Shown here: positions 1 to 11,473 of the stretch, one piece after another | Numbering within the stretch: position 1 is the first letter of the stretch | Layout: every line of letters begins with the position of its first letter | DNA from: Stenocarpella maydis | Taxonomy: Eukaryota > Ascomycota > Sordariomycetes > Diaporthales > Diaporthaceae | Length of the DNA: 64,000 nt | NCBI GenBank assembly: GCA_002270565.1 | Contig: NQMI01000075.1 | Coordinates: 62,001 to 126,000 of the forward strand | Direction of reading: 5' to 3' | Program-made: the position numbers and the translations under genes | Notes under the pieces: generated by a model | The model's database searches: none | Seen by the model: only the letters and a program-made list of their open reading frames with translations | Told to the model about the DNA's origin: nothing

Positions 1-246
1 GGCGGGCTCAGCGCCGCGGCGAGGAGGGGCGCGGCCGCCGTGGTGGGGCTACGCGAGGGGGACATGAAGCCCGTGTTCCGGGCCATGCAGACGGCCTACG
101 TGCGCCTGCTGCAGAACCCCTTTTACGAGCCCGACGAGCACGCGCCGCTCACGGGCCACGGGGGCAAGAGGATCGTGTCGAGGCGGTTCGGGGCTGACAT
201 GCGGCGCATCGGGGAGGGCTGGACCGTCGGGGTCACGAGCCTGTGA
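1..246 (+). CDS. TRAPP complex subunit, sedlin family (3' end only)
   Basis: The window opens inside this reading frame (frame 1) and the stop is TGA at 244-246, so only the last 81 residues are visible. They include the segment RLLQNPFYEPDE followed by IVSRRFGADMRRIG, which matches the C-terminal helix and last strand of sedlin-fold TRAPP subunits (TRAPPC2/Trs20 or TRAPPC2L/Tca17), where NPFYEP is a hallmark. These proteins are small longin-fold subunits of the tethering complex that activates Rab GTPases at the ER-Golgi and in endosome recycling. The short insertion between NPFYEP and the final strand, and the RIG-type ending, fit the TRAPPC2L branch slightly better, but the choice cannot be made from this fragment. 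The upstream part and any introns lie outside the window. Confidence 0.75.
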   Translation, partial: GGLSAAARRGAAAVVGLREGDMKPVFRAMQTAYVRLLQNPFYEPDEHAPLTGHGGKRIVSRRFGADMRRIGEGWTVGVTSL

Positions 247-3200
247 TTTTCTCAGAGGGATTTTGGGGGTAGGTGACGGCGGCAGCACGAGGACGGAGGA
301 AGGAGGCGTCGCGGACTAGACATGCCCCGACCCTGCCCCCCGCCAACACCCACTGGGGTTTGATTTTGTGGCTTTTATCTGGCTGGCGTCGGTGGAGTAT
401 CTGAGATGGAATCACCTTTAGGGGCGCGGTTCGCCCCCTCAAGACCGTGGGGGTGCATCTTTCTTGGGAGATGGCTGCGGAAGCATTGTCGTGGCGTTCT
501 AGGGGCTATTAAAGAGAAATGGAGTATACCATCATGCTACCCGTACTACTACTGCCTGGCTGTTCTGTGACCTGGGATATACCCCCTGGGCTTGCGTTCC
601 CTTGCCGTCCAGAATTTAGACATGACATCTGTCTCTCGACATTCAGCACATGCTCCTTCGTCTGTGGCTAGGTAACTCGTGGACCTTGTTTCCAGCCCCG
701 AGTTATATAGCTTCAGCATCTATATATAAAGTGTTGCTTGAGGCTCCTGGCTGCAGACCACCTCAAGTCCACTTCATCAGATGCCCTATTGAGGCTCGAA
801 TTAACTCTGTGGTCTCGTGAAATAGCTTTGTTGTCCGTGTCAAAGGATCGCTTGAATTTCTTGGCCTAGATAATTTGTTCTCCAGCACCTACTTAGTAGG
901 TAGTGCCGGTCCTACGGTGGCAGGGCTCGATTCCTTCAGTCCTATCTTCACCAGGACCTCTAGGAAAACACCATTCAGAAACCGCTCACACTAGTCAAAT
1001 CAGCATTCTATCTTAGCACTCAAAGACAACGGCTATATCCTGGTTTGAGCTCCTGTAACTCCCCGCTTGTGTTCCCTTCTGAATCCCCATAACAACATCA
1101 TCCATACGCAGCTTGACACTCTTTCCACATTCGACTGTCAGCAAAACGTGCCATGGGCAAGTCCCCCTGGTCGCCCCCCCCCCCGGGAGGGCATGTGCAA
1201 TGCTGAGGGCATCACAAATGACATGGCCAGGATTACTTCCTCCCATATTGTGTCTGAGGCTTGCAAGACTTGCCCGCTCGCGACAGCGCGTCGTCTGGTC
1301 TTCTTCCGGGTACCATCAGAAAACCTGCAAAGTGCGCCGTCAACGCTCGCAGCGTTGTTCAAGCTCTGCTGAAGAAATCAAAGCAGGCTGCGGACTGTGG
1401 AATATCTGGCCAGTCTAATAGCGGCCTTCCTCGTAAATAGGCCTTGTGTGGTTGACCTGTGGTGGGACCCTCGAGGTATGTCGGCTGTGACATTGAGCCG
1501 CGTAGTCAAACGCCCGTCAGTGCCCAAGTCGTAGCTGGACTGAAGCAGGAGATTCTCTTCTTCACCCAGGAATCAAAGTATGGACGTGCCGCCATTTGTG
1601 TGCTCCCTGCGCGAGATCGTATGAAGGACTTGGGTCATAAGTACCAAGGTTCAGCCAGGTCCTGCTAGTAAAGCGAAGTTTCCAGGGATATTTTTTTTGG
1701 AGCTGACTCCGACACTGAAATCTTCGTCTGCCTCATCCCTATTTGGATTGAAGCTCTTTTGATGGGCCGTGGGCTTTTACTCGGGACATACGTTAGCTAG
1801 TTAGGGCTCAAACATGGAGGTCATAGATATCACTCGTTACGACCTGAAGTGTTACCTGGCTGCACAGCATCCATCGGTTCCCGCTCCTGCGCCGAGGGGT
1901 CATTAGCCCCTAAAAGTGACGGTCGACAGGGGCGAGGTGTTGTCATAAGAGCCGCGGTGCTATTATCAAGACGACAGATACGTACTTCTGAGTAGTTAGG
2001 TCTCAGGCGATCTGACTTGTGACGTAGAGAATTCCTCCTCTCGGTCCGTTAGGGGACAAGCGAATGCCTGTTGCCGGAATAGGCCGGTGAACAGCTTGCT
2101 CTTTTCGGTCAACATAATGTGTGACGTGCCGCCAAAGAGCCTGTCAAGGTCTCTGAAGTATCAGCTGACCCTCGTGGCGTGGAACTTGAAGAATACGGCA
2201 TGTACAAGGCAAGGACTTTGTTGAGCCACTAAAGGCCGCGCTCCACGTGGCGGCATTGCACGAGGTCATGTGGCAGCTGTATTGTGTGATCAGGGCTGCT
2301 GGTGTAGCAGGGCTTTGCCTTCAGGCTGCGTTCTGAGCGCAGGCAGGTCGTTCTCATGGGCGATCGCTTCACGCTTTCATGTCTTGGTCTTGCCTCCTCT
2401 CTGCTTTCAGTGTACCTGGGTATCAAAAGTGGAAATGGAGGTGCCGTATACAGATCAGAGATATTTTTTCCAAAGTGAGAAGAAAATGGATGTCACGAGT
2501 CGACCGTGGAAGGTATAGTTTTAGTGGGCAGTGTTGATGTGATATTGATGTTGGACGGGTGGCCTAGCCTTATGTGATCGGGGGGTGGGCTTTAGGTGGG
2601 TTGGTGTTGGTCTGTTGAGTCTCTCGGGCGCCTTGATGACTACCTAATGCTGGTTGTCTATACATACCTAAGAAATTGCGGTTGCTGAAGTTGTGGCTTG
2701 AACCCTGTTTGGTGACACACCTGGGCAACTACGGAAGACTACATGTACCGAGGCATTTACTCAAGACACCACTCGTATATGGGGGGGAGGGGAGGACAAA
2801 AGTGGGTTTAACCCACCCCAACAAGGATCTTCTTCCTGTCCTGTCCTGCTCTCTCTGTTTGCTCATGCTATGCTTTTGACTCCTCCGACACGTGCCATCT
2901 CCCAGAATTACAAACAGCCGCGGAGCCCAGCCAGGGGGGGTACACTGCCAGGGGAAAAAGAAGGGAGGCATCCAAATGAATGAATGATATATAGACACAC
3001 GGACCGGTAGTACACCTATTTGCCCAGAACCCCATCGTTCGCCTGCCCTGGTCCCTGTTTTTGTTTGGCCTTGCAAGAAATGAGTCAAAAGAATCATAAA
3101 AAAAAAAAGCACCAGCAAGCCGCCTACGCCAGCGGAACAGACCCGGAACCCTTTGTAAATCCGAGCTGCGTGTCTCTCTTGTATGATGGCCAAGTCTGGA

Positions 3201-3310
3201 AAAAAGAAACAAAAGGGAAGAAGTAGGCGTCACGAGGGACAAACGAGAGGTGGAAATCCATTACTCTTCGCCCAGTTACTCGGCGGCGCCGGGCCACGCG
3301 GAAGGATCAC
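247..3310. other. Intergenic, 3.1 kb
   Basis: No coding region is supported. Reading frames here are short (about 155 codons or fewer), overlap on both strands and show no recognisable domain. There is a C run at 1176-1185 and an A run near 3098-3109. The stretch holds the 3' UTR of the sedlin-family gene at its left end and the 3' flank of NUP133, which is convergent with it, at its right end. Confidence 0.5.
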
Positions 3311-6300
3311 CTAGTCCCCATCATCGTCCGCCTCGACGCTCTGTACCACGTGTCCATTGCCCTGCCCGTTCACCTTGATCCTCACTGGCGCCACAGGCCC
3401 TCCGTTCGCGCCATTCGCGGTCGCCGCGTCTAGCTCGTCCATTACCTCCCTCTTGGCCGACTCCCACGCCGCCTTGGCCCAGCGGGAGAGCTGGTTCTTC
3501 TCGATGTACTTCTTAAGCGTCGAGTCCTCCCACCGCATGGCCTCAGCACGCTTGTCCAGTAGGCTCTGGTCGTCTTCTTCCCATCTAAGAACTTCAACAT
3601 TGGGGTCTGTGTAGACACCCTGGCAGGCCTCTGGTGAAAGTATGTAGTCGATCTCCTTGCCGCCTTGCTTGAGTTCTGCAAAAGGTACTGTCAGTTAACT
3701 TGAAAAACAGGATAGGTGAAGTTTGTAAACCTGGGCAAGAACTTACGATGCCGATGGCATGCGACCATGGTGCAGTAAGGCTCCGTCTCGACTAGCTTGC
3801 TGAGGACAGCTTGGTCACTCATGTTCTCTGTGTAGTTGACCTTAGTCCAGTCGTCGCGGATGTAGCATCGTCTCCAAATGAGCCTCCTGGCATCCTCGCT
3901 CTGCTTGCCCTTGAGGCCAAGGTCGGCTAACCGAAGGGCTTGGAAGAATAGGAAGCCAGGCTCGACGCCGTAATCGTCGACACGGATCTCGGTCAGAAGA
4001 TTAATCAGACTCAGCGGCTGCATGGCCTTGTGCGTGACAAGTTGGAACAGGTCTTCCTGCAGGTCGTCCAACAGTACCTTATACTTCTTCGGGATTTTGG
4101 GCGAGAAGGTCTGCATGGCGAGCTCGACGGCTGCCACATCGTCCACGGCGTCTTGGAAGGCTGGAACAAGGACCTGGTAGGTTTGGTCTTGGAGGCGAAC
4201 GATCTCGAGATCCCTTTCAACCTGCGCCAGCTGGCTGTCGCACCTGGCTGCTTTGCTGCGGACCAAAGCTGAGTCCCCCTCGGCCTCGGCACCAGCGCCT
4301 TCCGCCAGTAGCGTCAATTTACCCAGGCTCAACTCAATCTTCTTGTTCCACACCTGGTCTTCCGCCTGGCCCACGTCGATGAGAGTCTTGGCCGCAGAGT
4401 CTAGGTCGTGCTCGCGCTCAACGTCATTGATCCAAGAAATCTTGCCGAGGCGGTTGTCATTCCTCAGGAACATGGTGGCAAAGCCTTTCTTGTCGGAGCC
4501 CGCGAATTCCAGCACCATCTGAATGCCACCAAAGGCAAGCAAGAGTCTGTACGCTTCAAATGCGAAGCTCGCGCCATATCGGTCCATGTACTCGGTAAAC
4601 AGTTGTTTCTTCTCGTCCAGCTTGTTGTTGATTTCGACGGCCCTCCGAGGCTCCAGACCGCGCGCTTTGGCTTGGCTGCGCAGCTCCTGGATCTGACCGA
4701 CCACGAGTTCCGCGAGGGCTCTTACGCTGACGTACTTCTCGGCAAGTTGCAGCGCGGCATCCCAAAGCCCGAAATCTTTCAGCTTAAGGATCAGCTCACT
4801 CAGGTCGTTCAGGATCGCTTTGCATTTCTCAGCAAATACCAAGGCCTCTTCGTCGCCGCTCTGCTCAGTCCAGCTGACTAACTCGGTCAAGGTCACAATG
4901 AGCTGGTCAGCCAGACTAGGCATCATGTTCCGGAGTGACGCAATAAGGGTCGAAGACGGAGACCCCGGTGCGGTTTGAGGAGGATAGTAAGTATCAAGCC
5001 ACATATGGCAGAGTTGGTTCAGGCGGAAGAGGTTATTGGTGACAAAACCAGTCGATGTCCAGAACTCAGGGAGGCCGAGATAGTCCGCCGGCTGTGTTAA
5101 GATGCCATTCTTTATCTCTTCATCTCCGAGACCATAGAAGCCGAGGTTGCGCTGGCGGTACTGGCGAGCTCCGTGGAGAAGCTCGTAGAACACGTGGACG
5201 CCTTCGTAAAGGAAGCGCGTCAATGCTGGATCATCCGCGAGGTGCTCCTTATGATAGTGCTTAATCATCTGATATGTCCAGGGCACAAAGATCTCCATTC
5301 GTCCCGTGTCATTAACGAACCACGTACGGGCCCGGTCGAGCTCTCCAACATTGCGGTCAGGGTTCTTCTTGTCTTCCTCCGCGATGCACTCGATGACTTC
5401 CGAGACAACGGTCTTCCTGTCGTTGTTTGGCCTGTCGCTCAGGAATGTCTCGTGCAGCTTCCACAGCTCTCGGGCCATGTTCAGCTTCTCGGCGTTGAAA
5501 AGCAGTTGCCACTTGGTCCGGCGACCGAGCTTAACCTTCTGTGCGTTCAGGTGCGACATCAGCTTGTCCAGGTAAGTGGCCCGCTGTCGGAGGTTCATCT
5601 CTATCGAAGCCGGGAGGGCGGCGAGGACCGAGGTATTGGAGGCAAGGATATCGGTTGACAACTCCAAAGCCGCCTCGCCAATCTCCGCGTCGGAGAAGGG
5701 CATTTCCCTCCGGCCCTCGAAGAGCAACGGGTTGTCATCCTTGAGCCCAAATATGACTGCCTGTTCCAGCTTGTTCCTCGCCGTAACCTCGGGCGGCCGT
5801 TCGCTGGCAAACTTGTCGACGTCCGCGAGGGCGATTCGGACAATACCGACGCCGCGAATCATGAGGAGGACGGTCGGGTTCTTGATCTTGACGCGGTGAG
5901 ACCTCGGAGCCTCAAGCTCCTGACCTGGGCCCAGAGGCTCCTCCACGCCAGAGCCAACTATTTCGAGAGATTCCTCATTCCGCAGATCGACCACATCCTC
6001 GTACGTGGCTGGTAGAATGTGGTTCTCCCCTTGTAGTTGCGAGTCTGGTGTCTCCGGAGGCGCCGCTACTGACGCGATCACAACGGCACGGTCAAATATA
6101 ATAAAGGCAACCAGTCCGGGCCGTGGCAGACAGAGTCTAGGTCGCGCGGTAGCGGAAGGATTGACAGGTGTGGTGTAAGAGGAGATGGTCCTGACCATGC
6201 CGACGTTCAGAGTCTCACCCTGGATGACAACCTCAACAAGAGCGTACTGTGTCTGGCGCTTGCTGCTCAGAGATACAAGGAGCAGCAGATGCTGGAGGGA

Positions 6301-7709
6301 GTCATCGTCCACAGTGAGAGCTTGGCTCAGGCGGCTGGCATCGGTGTACTTAGCCTCGATGCCCCTTGGCACGTACGTGAAATCAACGACCTCGAAGTCC
6401 ACGTTCGCCTGGACGGTGGGTAGGACCGATTGGAGGCCGGACAATATGGACTCCCGCGCATCGATGTTAGCGATGATCTCGTGATGTCCAGCACGTTGAA
6501 CTCTCCAGGCGTGGAGCCGGCCGGCCTTGGTTGCTGCCACGACGTTTTTGGGTCCGGGCCTGCTGGAGGGGCTGACCCTCACGGCTGCAACGTCGCTTCT
6601 TGAAACGGCAGACTTGATGGCATTGCGAATGCTGCCAAAGACGCTTGGCCACGCCCCGGACGACTGGCCCCATGTGGCCTGGAGAAACTGGATCGATATC
6701 GAAGGCTTGCCCTGCCCATCTCGAACGCTCAGGTGTGCCAGTCGTCCACTACTCAGAGAGAGGATAAAGCCCGCGGAATCGGCCCTTGTGAGATCGACGA
6801 CGTGCTCGCCGCCAAAGAGCCCTGGTACAGTGTCCTCGACGCCATTTCGTTGTTGGCGAAGGAAGTCGAGGGTCGCGGCGCTTGAGATGTGCTCCCAGAA
6901 AGAGACCTTGCCGCTGACGGGCATCACGACCACCAGTCCGGGCTCTTCGGTAGAGCTGCCCGCTGAGACGAGCGACCCGAGGGGTAAGGGGTCTGTGGAA
7001 TGTTTTGAAGGGTATGGCAGGGTGAAAGCGAATGTCTCGGGCGAGGGCGTGGACCCGGCATACTGCCAGACCAAGGCGTGGGTGTGGGTGAGGCAGAGGG
7101 CGTAGCCGTTGGAAGTGTCGATGGCACCGTGTTGCCGTCCTAGACGCGACTGGTCAGCGCTGCCCCATTGCTGATGGGAGCCCAAGGTCCACCCACCTGT
7201 AGAGTCTGCGCGGATTCTATCCGGCAGGGCTATAAGCTTGCTCACGGTGTATGCGCTAGATCTTGCCTGTTCAGAGACTCGAGGTCAGTGGGGGGTCGAC
7301 ACGAGACGCCGGCGGACTCGGCGTGCTAGAGCGGCGTAGCTTATTGAGCCTGACGTACCAGTTCAACGCTGCCATCACTCTTGGTCGTCCTCTCGGTCTG
7401 CTTTGGCTTCTTTGGCCTAACAGCAACCTCTCGTCGCAAGGGCTTTGTGGTGGGGGGCTGGGCGTTTTCAATGCCGTCCGGGTGGGAGGGAAGCCTCGCG
7501 ACCTTGTCGTTCTTGACCTCGAGCATCTCGGGGGGCTGCGCATTTTGGGTGTCCGGTTTGACAAAGGTGGAATCGGCCAGAGGACGGCGTTGGCGCTTGG
7601 CCTTTGGCTGCTGTGTGAGGCTATTGTCGGAGCTGACGGGACGCTGTCGACGTCGGCTGCGTGTGGCCATGGCAGGGCCGGTCTGGTTGCTTTGATTCGG
7701 GGAGAACAT
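3311..7709 (-). CDS. NUP133: Nucleoporin Nup133 (Y-complex subunit)
   Basis: Three exons on the minus strand are supported: 7709-7359, 7266-3747 and 3675-3311. The introns are 92 nt (GTACGT...CAG) and 71 nt (GTAAGT...CAG). The joined frame stays open for 1,411 codons, close to the usual length of fungal Nup133. The N-terminal ~117 residues are basic and disordered (TRSRRRQRPV, KAKRQRRPL). Next comes a beta-propeller-type region starting near SKLIALPDR. The rest is a long alpha-helical stack ending in an acidic tail. Nup133 belongs to the Nup107-160 (Y) complex, the membrane-proximal scaffold of the nuclear pore, and works in pore assembly and mRNA export. ATG at 7709 (MFSPNQ) was chosen because the frame upstream is a low-complexity proline-rich shadow; MATRSR, 13 codons later, is an alternative start. 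The gene is divergent from AFG1. Confidence 0.9.
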
Positions 7710-8898
7710 GGCGACGGCGGGCGACGGGTGCGGAGATGTGGTGCAGCTCGTGGCGGACGGGCAGCCGGAGTCTCGCGGTCGAGGCGGTCGCGTTGGTGGA
7801 GTGTATGGCCGAGAAGGAGGCGCGTGATGGCAAAGTCGATGCAGAAGGGGTGACTGCGATGGTCTATCCCATGACGATGAGGGAGGGGTTGCAGGTCGAC
7901 GAGGGTGCCGATGCAGGTGGTGAGGATTTGGATGGGTGAGGGGCGGGTGTGCGTGGTGGCCGCGCAAGGCAAAGATGTTGTGTAAATTCTTGGTTGGATG
8001 GACCGGCAGAATTGACGCTGCAGACGCCTCACCACCAAATGTCGTTGTCTGGCCCCAGGATGGGATGGCCCAGGCCAAGATGGGTAAGGGTCAGGGTCAG
8101 ATCAGAGCCAGCAGCAATGGAACTGGCGAGCAACATCGAGCTGCTGCTGCCGCTGCCGCTGCTGCAGGTCAGCGAGGTCAGGCACTGGTTCGAACCTGTT
8201 GTCCTGCGTTTGAAAAGACCGCCCATTGTTAGTGGTCCGTGGCGCATAGTGTTTTGCCCCGTTTCCATAACGCTAGACTCGAACCGGCGACCATTCCCAC
8301 ACCGCTGCAGGGATAAGCAGCCCCACTCCCTCTCCCGGACCAAGAAGTGCCTCGCTCTCTGTTTTTTTCCTCTTCTCCCCCTTGGAGCTTCTTCACCCGC
8401 GCTTGCAGGGAGCTCAATAAGAACAATCCTTGGAAGCCACCTCGAAGCCCGCCAGAAGCCGTTTCCGCAACGCTCCCGCTGTTGACCAGAGCCCATTGCG
8501 GCTCCTGTCTTGAGCTAGGGACGCACTCAAACAAACATTCAATCAATCAATCAATGCCTTCTCGTCTTCAAATGCCAAGGCTGCAGTGGTGCAAGCTCTG
8601 GGCTGAGGCTAACGCGTGACATCATTCCGCCTGCAGAGCCTCACCTGTAGCCGATATTCCCAGATAGTGTCGACTCAGTGCCGAGTCGACTACATCATCA
8701 CCTCCGACTTCGACTCAGTCTCACTTCTGGCTCGTTACTTTGACCAGTCTCAATGAGCCCTCAACATCCACAGCCCGCCCATGGCCTGCTGCGTCCCTTA
8801 AAAGGCTAGAATCTTATAGAGTTGATTTCTTCACACCCGTTTTCTTCCATATCGGCTGCATAGGCTTTTGCACATGATCTTCGTGCGCACTAGAGAGA
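7710..8898. other. Divergent NUP133/AFG1 promoter region
   Basis: This 1.2 kb spacer lies between two divergently transcribed genes. It contains a TCAA-type run near 8539-8555 and pyrimidine-rich tracts (8360-8390) typical of fungal promoters. Overlapping reading frames on both strands have no recognisable domain. Two GTTCGAA-like words (8190 and, reversed, 8279) were examined as tRNA T-loops, but no cloverleaf forms. Confidence 0.45.
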
Positions 8899-10911
8899 AT
8901 GAAGCGTCTCGGAACGGCTGTGACCATCACCGACCCCCTCGTGAAATACAATGCGCTTCTTGCGACCGGCACCGTTCACCCCGACCCAGCACAGCACCGT
9001 CTGGCTCATCACCTGCAGAAGCTCTACCTCCGTTTGAAAGACTACCAGCCATCCACCGAGTACCGGACAAGGCTCCGTCAGATTACCGAATCCATCGGCG
9101 GCGTCAGGGAAAATGAGACGGATCAGCTGGCAGTCAGAAGCCATCCTATCAGGCGAAACCCTCTCTTCGCAAAGTTCTTTAGAACAACAGAGGGCCCGAT
9201 GGACACTCTGTCCTTGATACGTATCCTGACGAGCCGTGAGGCTGCTCTCGATATCGATTCCCCGAGAGGGCTGTTTCTCTCCGGTGAGGTCGGCACGGGG
9301 AAGTCAATGCTGCTGGACCTCCTTGCAGACGGTCTGCCCACCGGTCGCAAGCGCCGGTGGCACTTCAACACGTTTATGCTCTATGCATTCTCAAGGCTGG
9401 AGCACTTTCGGACATCGCGGCCTAGCATTGCTCGCCAGGACCAGGAATGGTCTGTCTTGTGGATGGCCAAGGAAATGGTCGAGACTTCGCCTATTCTGTT
9501 CTTGGACGAATTCCAGCTCCCGGATAGAGCTGCGAGCAAGATTCTCAGCAACTTGTTCATTGCATTCTTTCAGCTTGGAGGTGTTCTGGTCGCGTCGTCC
9601 AATCGCATGCCTGACGAACTCGAAAAAGCGACGGGCACTTATGGCTCACCACCTCCACCCGCGGGTGGCCTGGTCCGGAGCCTATTCGGCACGGGCGCTC
9701 AGAAGCAAAGGGGAGAGTTGTTCGGGAGCACCAGTGATTTTGCCGCCTTCCTGGAGGTCTTGAAGGCCAGGTGCGACTTTTGGCACATGGAAGGCGCCCA
9801 GGACTGGCGGCGGCGAGACGTCCAAGAGCATTCAAGCCTGCATGAGAAAACAAGCTCAGTGCTTGGATCTACGATTTCCCATTCCGCCCTGGGAACTTCC
9901 GAGTCCGACCTCCTCCTCATCCGTGATGATATTGGTGACTCGACAACACCACGGAAATACGCTTTAACAGTAGACACCCCCGAAAGTTGGGATCAAATGG
10001 TGCTTGAGACCGTCAACAATCCGCTCGTATCGTCGATCCCCTGGGAGCCAGCAAATGTGATTGTGTACGGAAGGCTGGTCAAAGTACCCAGACACTACCA
10101 AGGTTTCACACACTGGGATTTCAAGGAACTGGTCCACAAATTCGGGCCCGCTGATTATGTCACTCTCGCCTCAAACTATCACACATGGATCATTGACAAC
10201 GTGCCCGTGCTGCCGGTCTCCATGAAGAACGAGGCACGCCGTTTCATCACGCTCCTGGACGCTCTGTATGAGGCTCGTTGCAAGGTTTTGATTCGCGCCG
10301 AAGTCGGTCCAGATAATCTTTTCTTCCCACAACAGAACCGGCGCAATCCCTCAAAGCCTGGACTGACTACAATGACCCGCTCCTCCTCAACCGCACAAAC
10401 AGTCACCACCACCGAACAGGGTGATCACGAGGACGCGACTTACTCCGAAACCATTTCGGAAGTCTACCAAGACTCTGCAGCCCCCTTCAGGCCCAATATT
10501 TCTAGCTACAACGACGGCCCATCTCCATCCTCCCAAAAGACGTCGAGTATCCACGCCGAGATTGACTCGGATTTCGGTATCCTCGGACAGAAAGTCGACT
10601 TTGTGAACACATCCGCATTCACTGGCGAGGACGAGCGCTTCGCGTATAAGCGAGCGGCAAGTCGACTGTGGGAACTCTGTAGTGCATCCTGGCACAGCCG
10701 CCCTGGTCCTCCCGAGGCCTGGTGGCAGCCTGTGCCGGCCGAGGCGCGGCACTGGGAAAGCAAAGAGCCGACAAAACCACTCGACATGAGCCACGCGGCG
10801 CGGAGCAAGACTCCAGGTGACGTTTCGTGGGGCCCATCTGTGGATTTGGAAGAGCCAGCGGGACTCTCAAGGCTCCGCGTAGATGAGCTTAGAAACGGGA
10901 GGCGTGAATGA
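8899..10911 (+). CDS. AFG1: AFG1/LACE1-family mitochondrial AAA+ ATPase
   Basis: A single exon of 670 codons starts at ATG 8899. The P-loop GEVGTGKS lies at residues ~129-136, the Walker B segment ILFLDEFQ at ~199-206 and a sensor-type ASSNR near 232. This is the AFG1/ZapE arrangement (one AAA+ module, PF03969). Family members sit in the mitochondrial matrix or inner membrane, where they help degrade excess or damaged respiratory-chain subunits. An N-terminal region with LYLRLKDY precedes the ATPase, and the FAYKRAASRLWELC segment near the end matches the conserved C-terminal helix of the family. The protein is longer than yeast or human homologues because of a Ser/Thr-rich, probably disordered insert at roughly residues 485-565 and an extended C-terminal tail. 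No classical presequence is obvious. Confidence 0.88.
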   Translation: MKRLGTAVTITDPLVKYNALLATGTVHPDPAQHRLAHHLQKLYLRLKDYQPSTEYRTRLRQITESIGGVRENETDQLAVRSHPIRRNPLFAKFFRTTEGPMDTLSLIRILTSREAALDIDSPRGLFLSGEVGTGKSMLLDLLADGLPTGRKRRWHFNTFMLYAFSRLEHFRTSRPSIARQDQEWSVLWMAKEMVETSPILFLDEFQLPDRAASKILSNLFIAFFQLGGVLVASSNRMPDELEKATGTYGSPPPPAGGLVRSLFGTGAQKQRGELFGSTSDFAAFLEVLKARCDFWHMEGAQDWRRRDVQEHSSLHEKTSSVLGSTISHSALGTSESDLLLIRDDIGDSTTPRKYALTVDTPESWDQMVLETVNNPLVSSIPWEPANVIVYGRLVKVPRHYQGFTHWDFKELVHKFGPADYVTLASNYHTWIIDNVPVLPVSMKNEARRFITLLDALYEARCKVLIRAEVGPDNLFFPQQNRRNPSKPGLTTMTRSSSTAQTVTTTEQGDHEDATYSETISEVYQDSAAPFRPNISSYNDGPSPSSQKTSSIHAEIDSDFGILGQKVDFVNTSAFTGEDERFAYKRAASRLWELCSASWHSRPGPPEAWWQPVPAEARHWESKEPTKPLDMSHAARSKTPGDVSWGPSVDLEEPAGLSRLRVDELRNGRRE

Positions 10912-11473
10912 ATGTCATCAGCGAGATCATGCGAATCATGGAACGAATGGCTCTTCAGCCTGAGGGCTGCGGCCGACAACCGAAAAACCGCTGAGCTAGA
11001 CCTGTTCCTTCTATCCGACGTGGTCATGTCAGATGATTGGTGGTCTACGACTTCAGAGGTTGAAGCATGACATGTGGACCCTGCTCATTCAGCCGCGCTG
11101 TGTTCGTGAGTACAACGGGGCCTTGTGGGCAGATTACACTGTTGACATGCGACTCAGCACAAAGCGAAAGCAACTTGTGGTTTGAGTCACATCAAGGCCG
11201 TTACCGCCAGTCAGCTTGTTGGCCTGTCAAATAACCGCACGACGATTTGGGCGGATTGCACTGTTCAGGCACCGGAACACCACCCACCGAATCTAATTCT
11301 GGGGTTAGTTCCCCGCAACACCCAATGCCAGGTGACCTCAACTTCAACCTCACGATTGGGATCCTCTGCATGCATAAGAGACTTGTCATCTTTCTTTGCC
11401 ATTATATGCGACATGCAAACAAGATATGCTCACCCCCTTGTTTAGTGCCACCGAAATGTGAGAGCAATACGCC
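10912..11473. other. Intergenic spacer upstream of GT90 gene
   Basis: This 562-bp spacer has no gene. It contains two direct copies of a 17-bp word, GGGCRGATTRCACTGTT, at 11127-11143 and 11249-11265, differing only by A/G transitions. They could be promoter elements of the downstream gene or chance; nothing else stands out. Confidence 0.4.

Noticed and set aside
2729..3242. Two overlapping minus-strand frames with hydrophobic patches
   Set aside because: The frames overlap each other, have no homologous motif, and the region reads as a UTR or intergenic with a poly-A run.
8150..8300. tRNA-like T-loop words (GTTCGAA and its reverse)
   Set aside because: No matching acceptor stem or anticodon arm at the expected distances on either strand.
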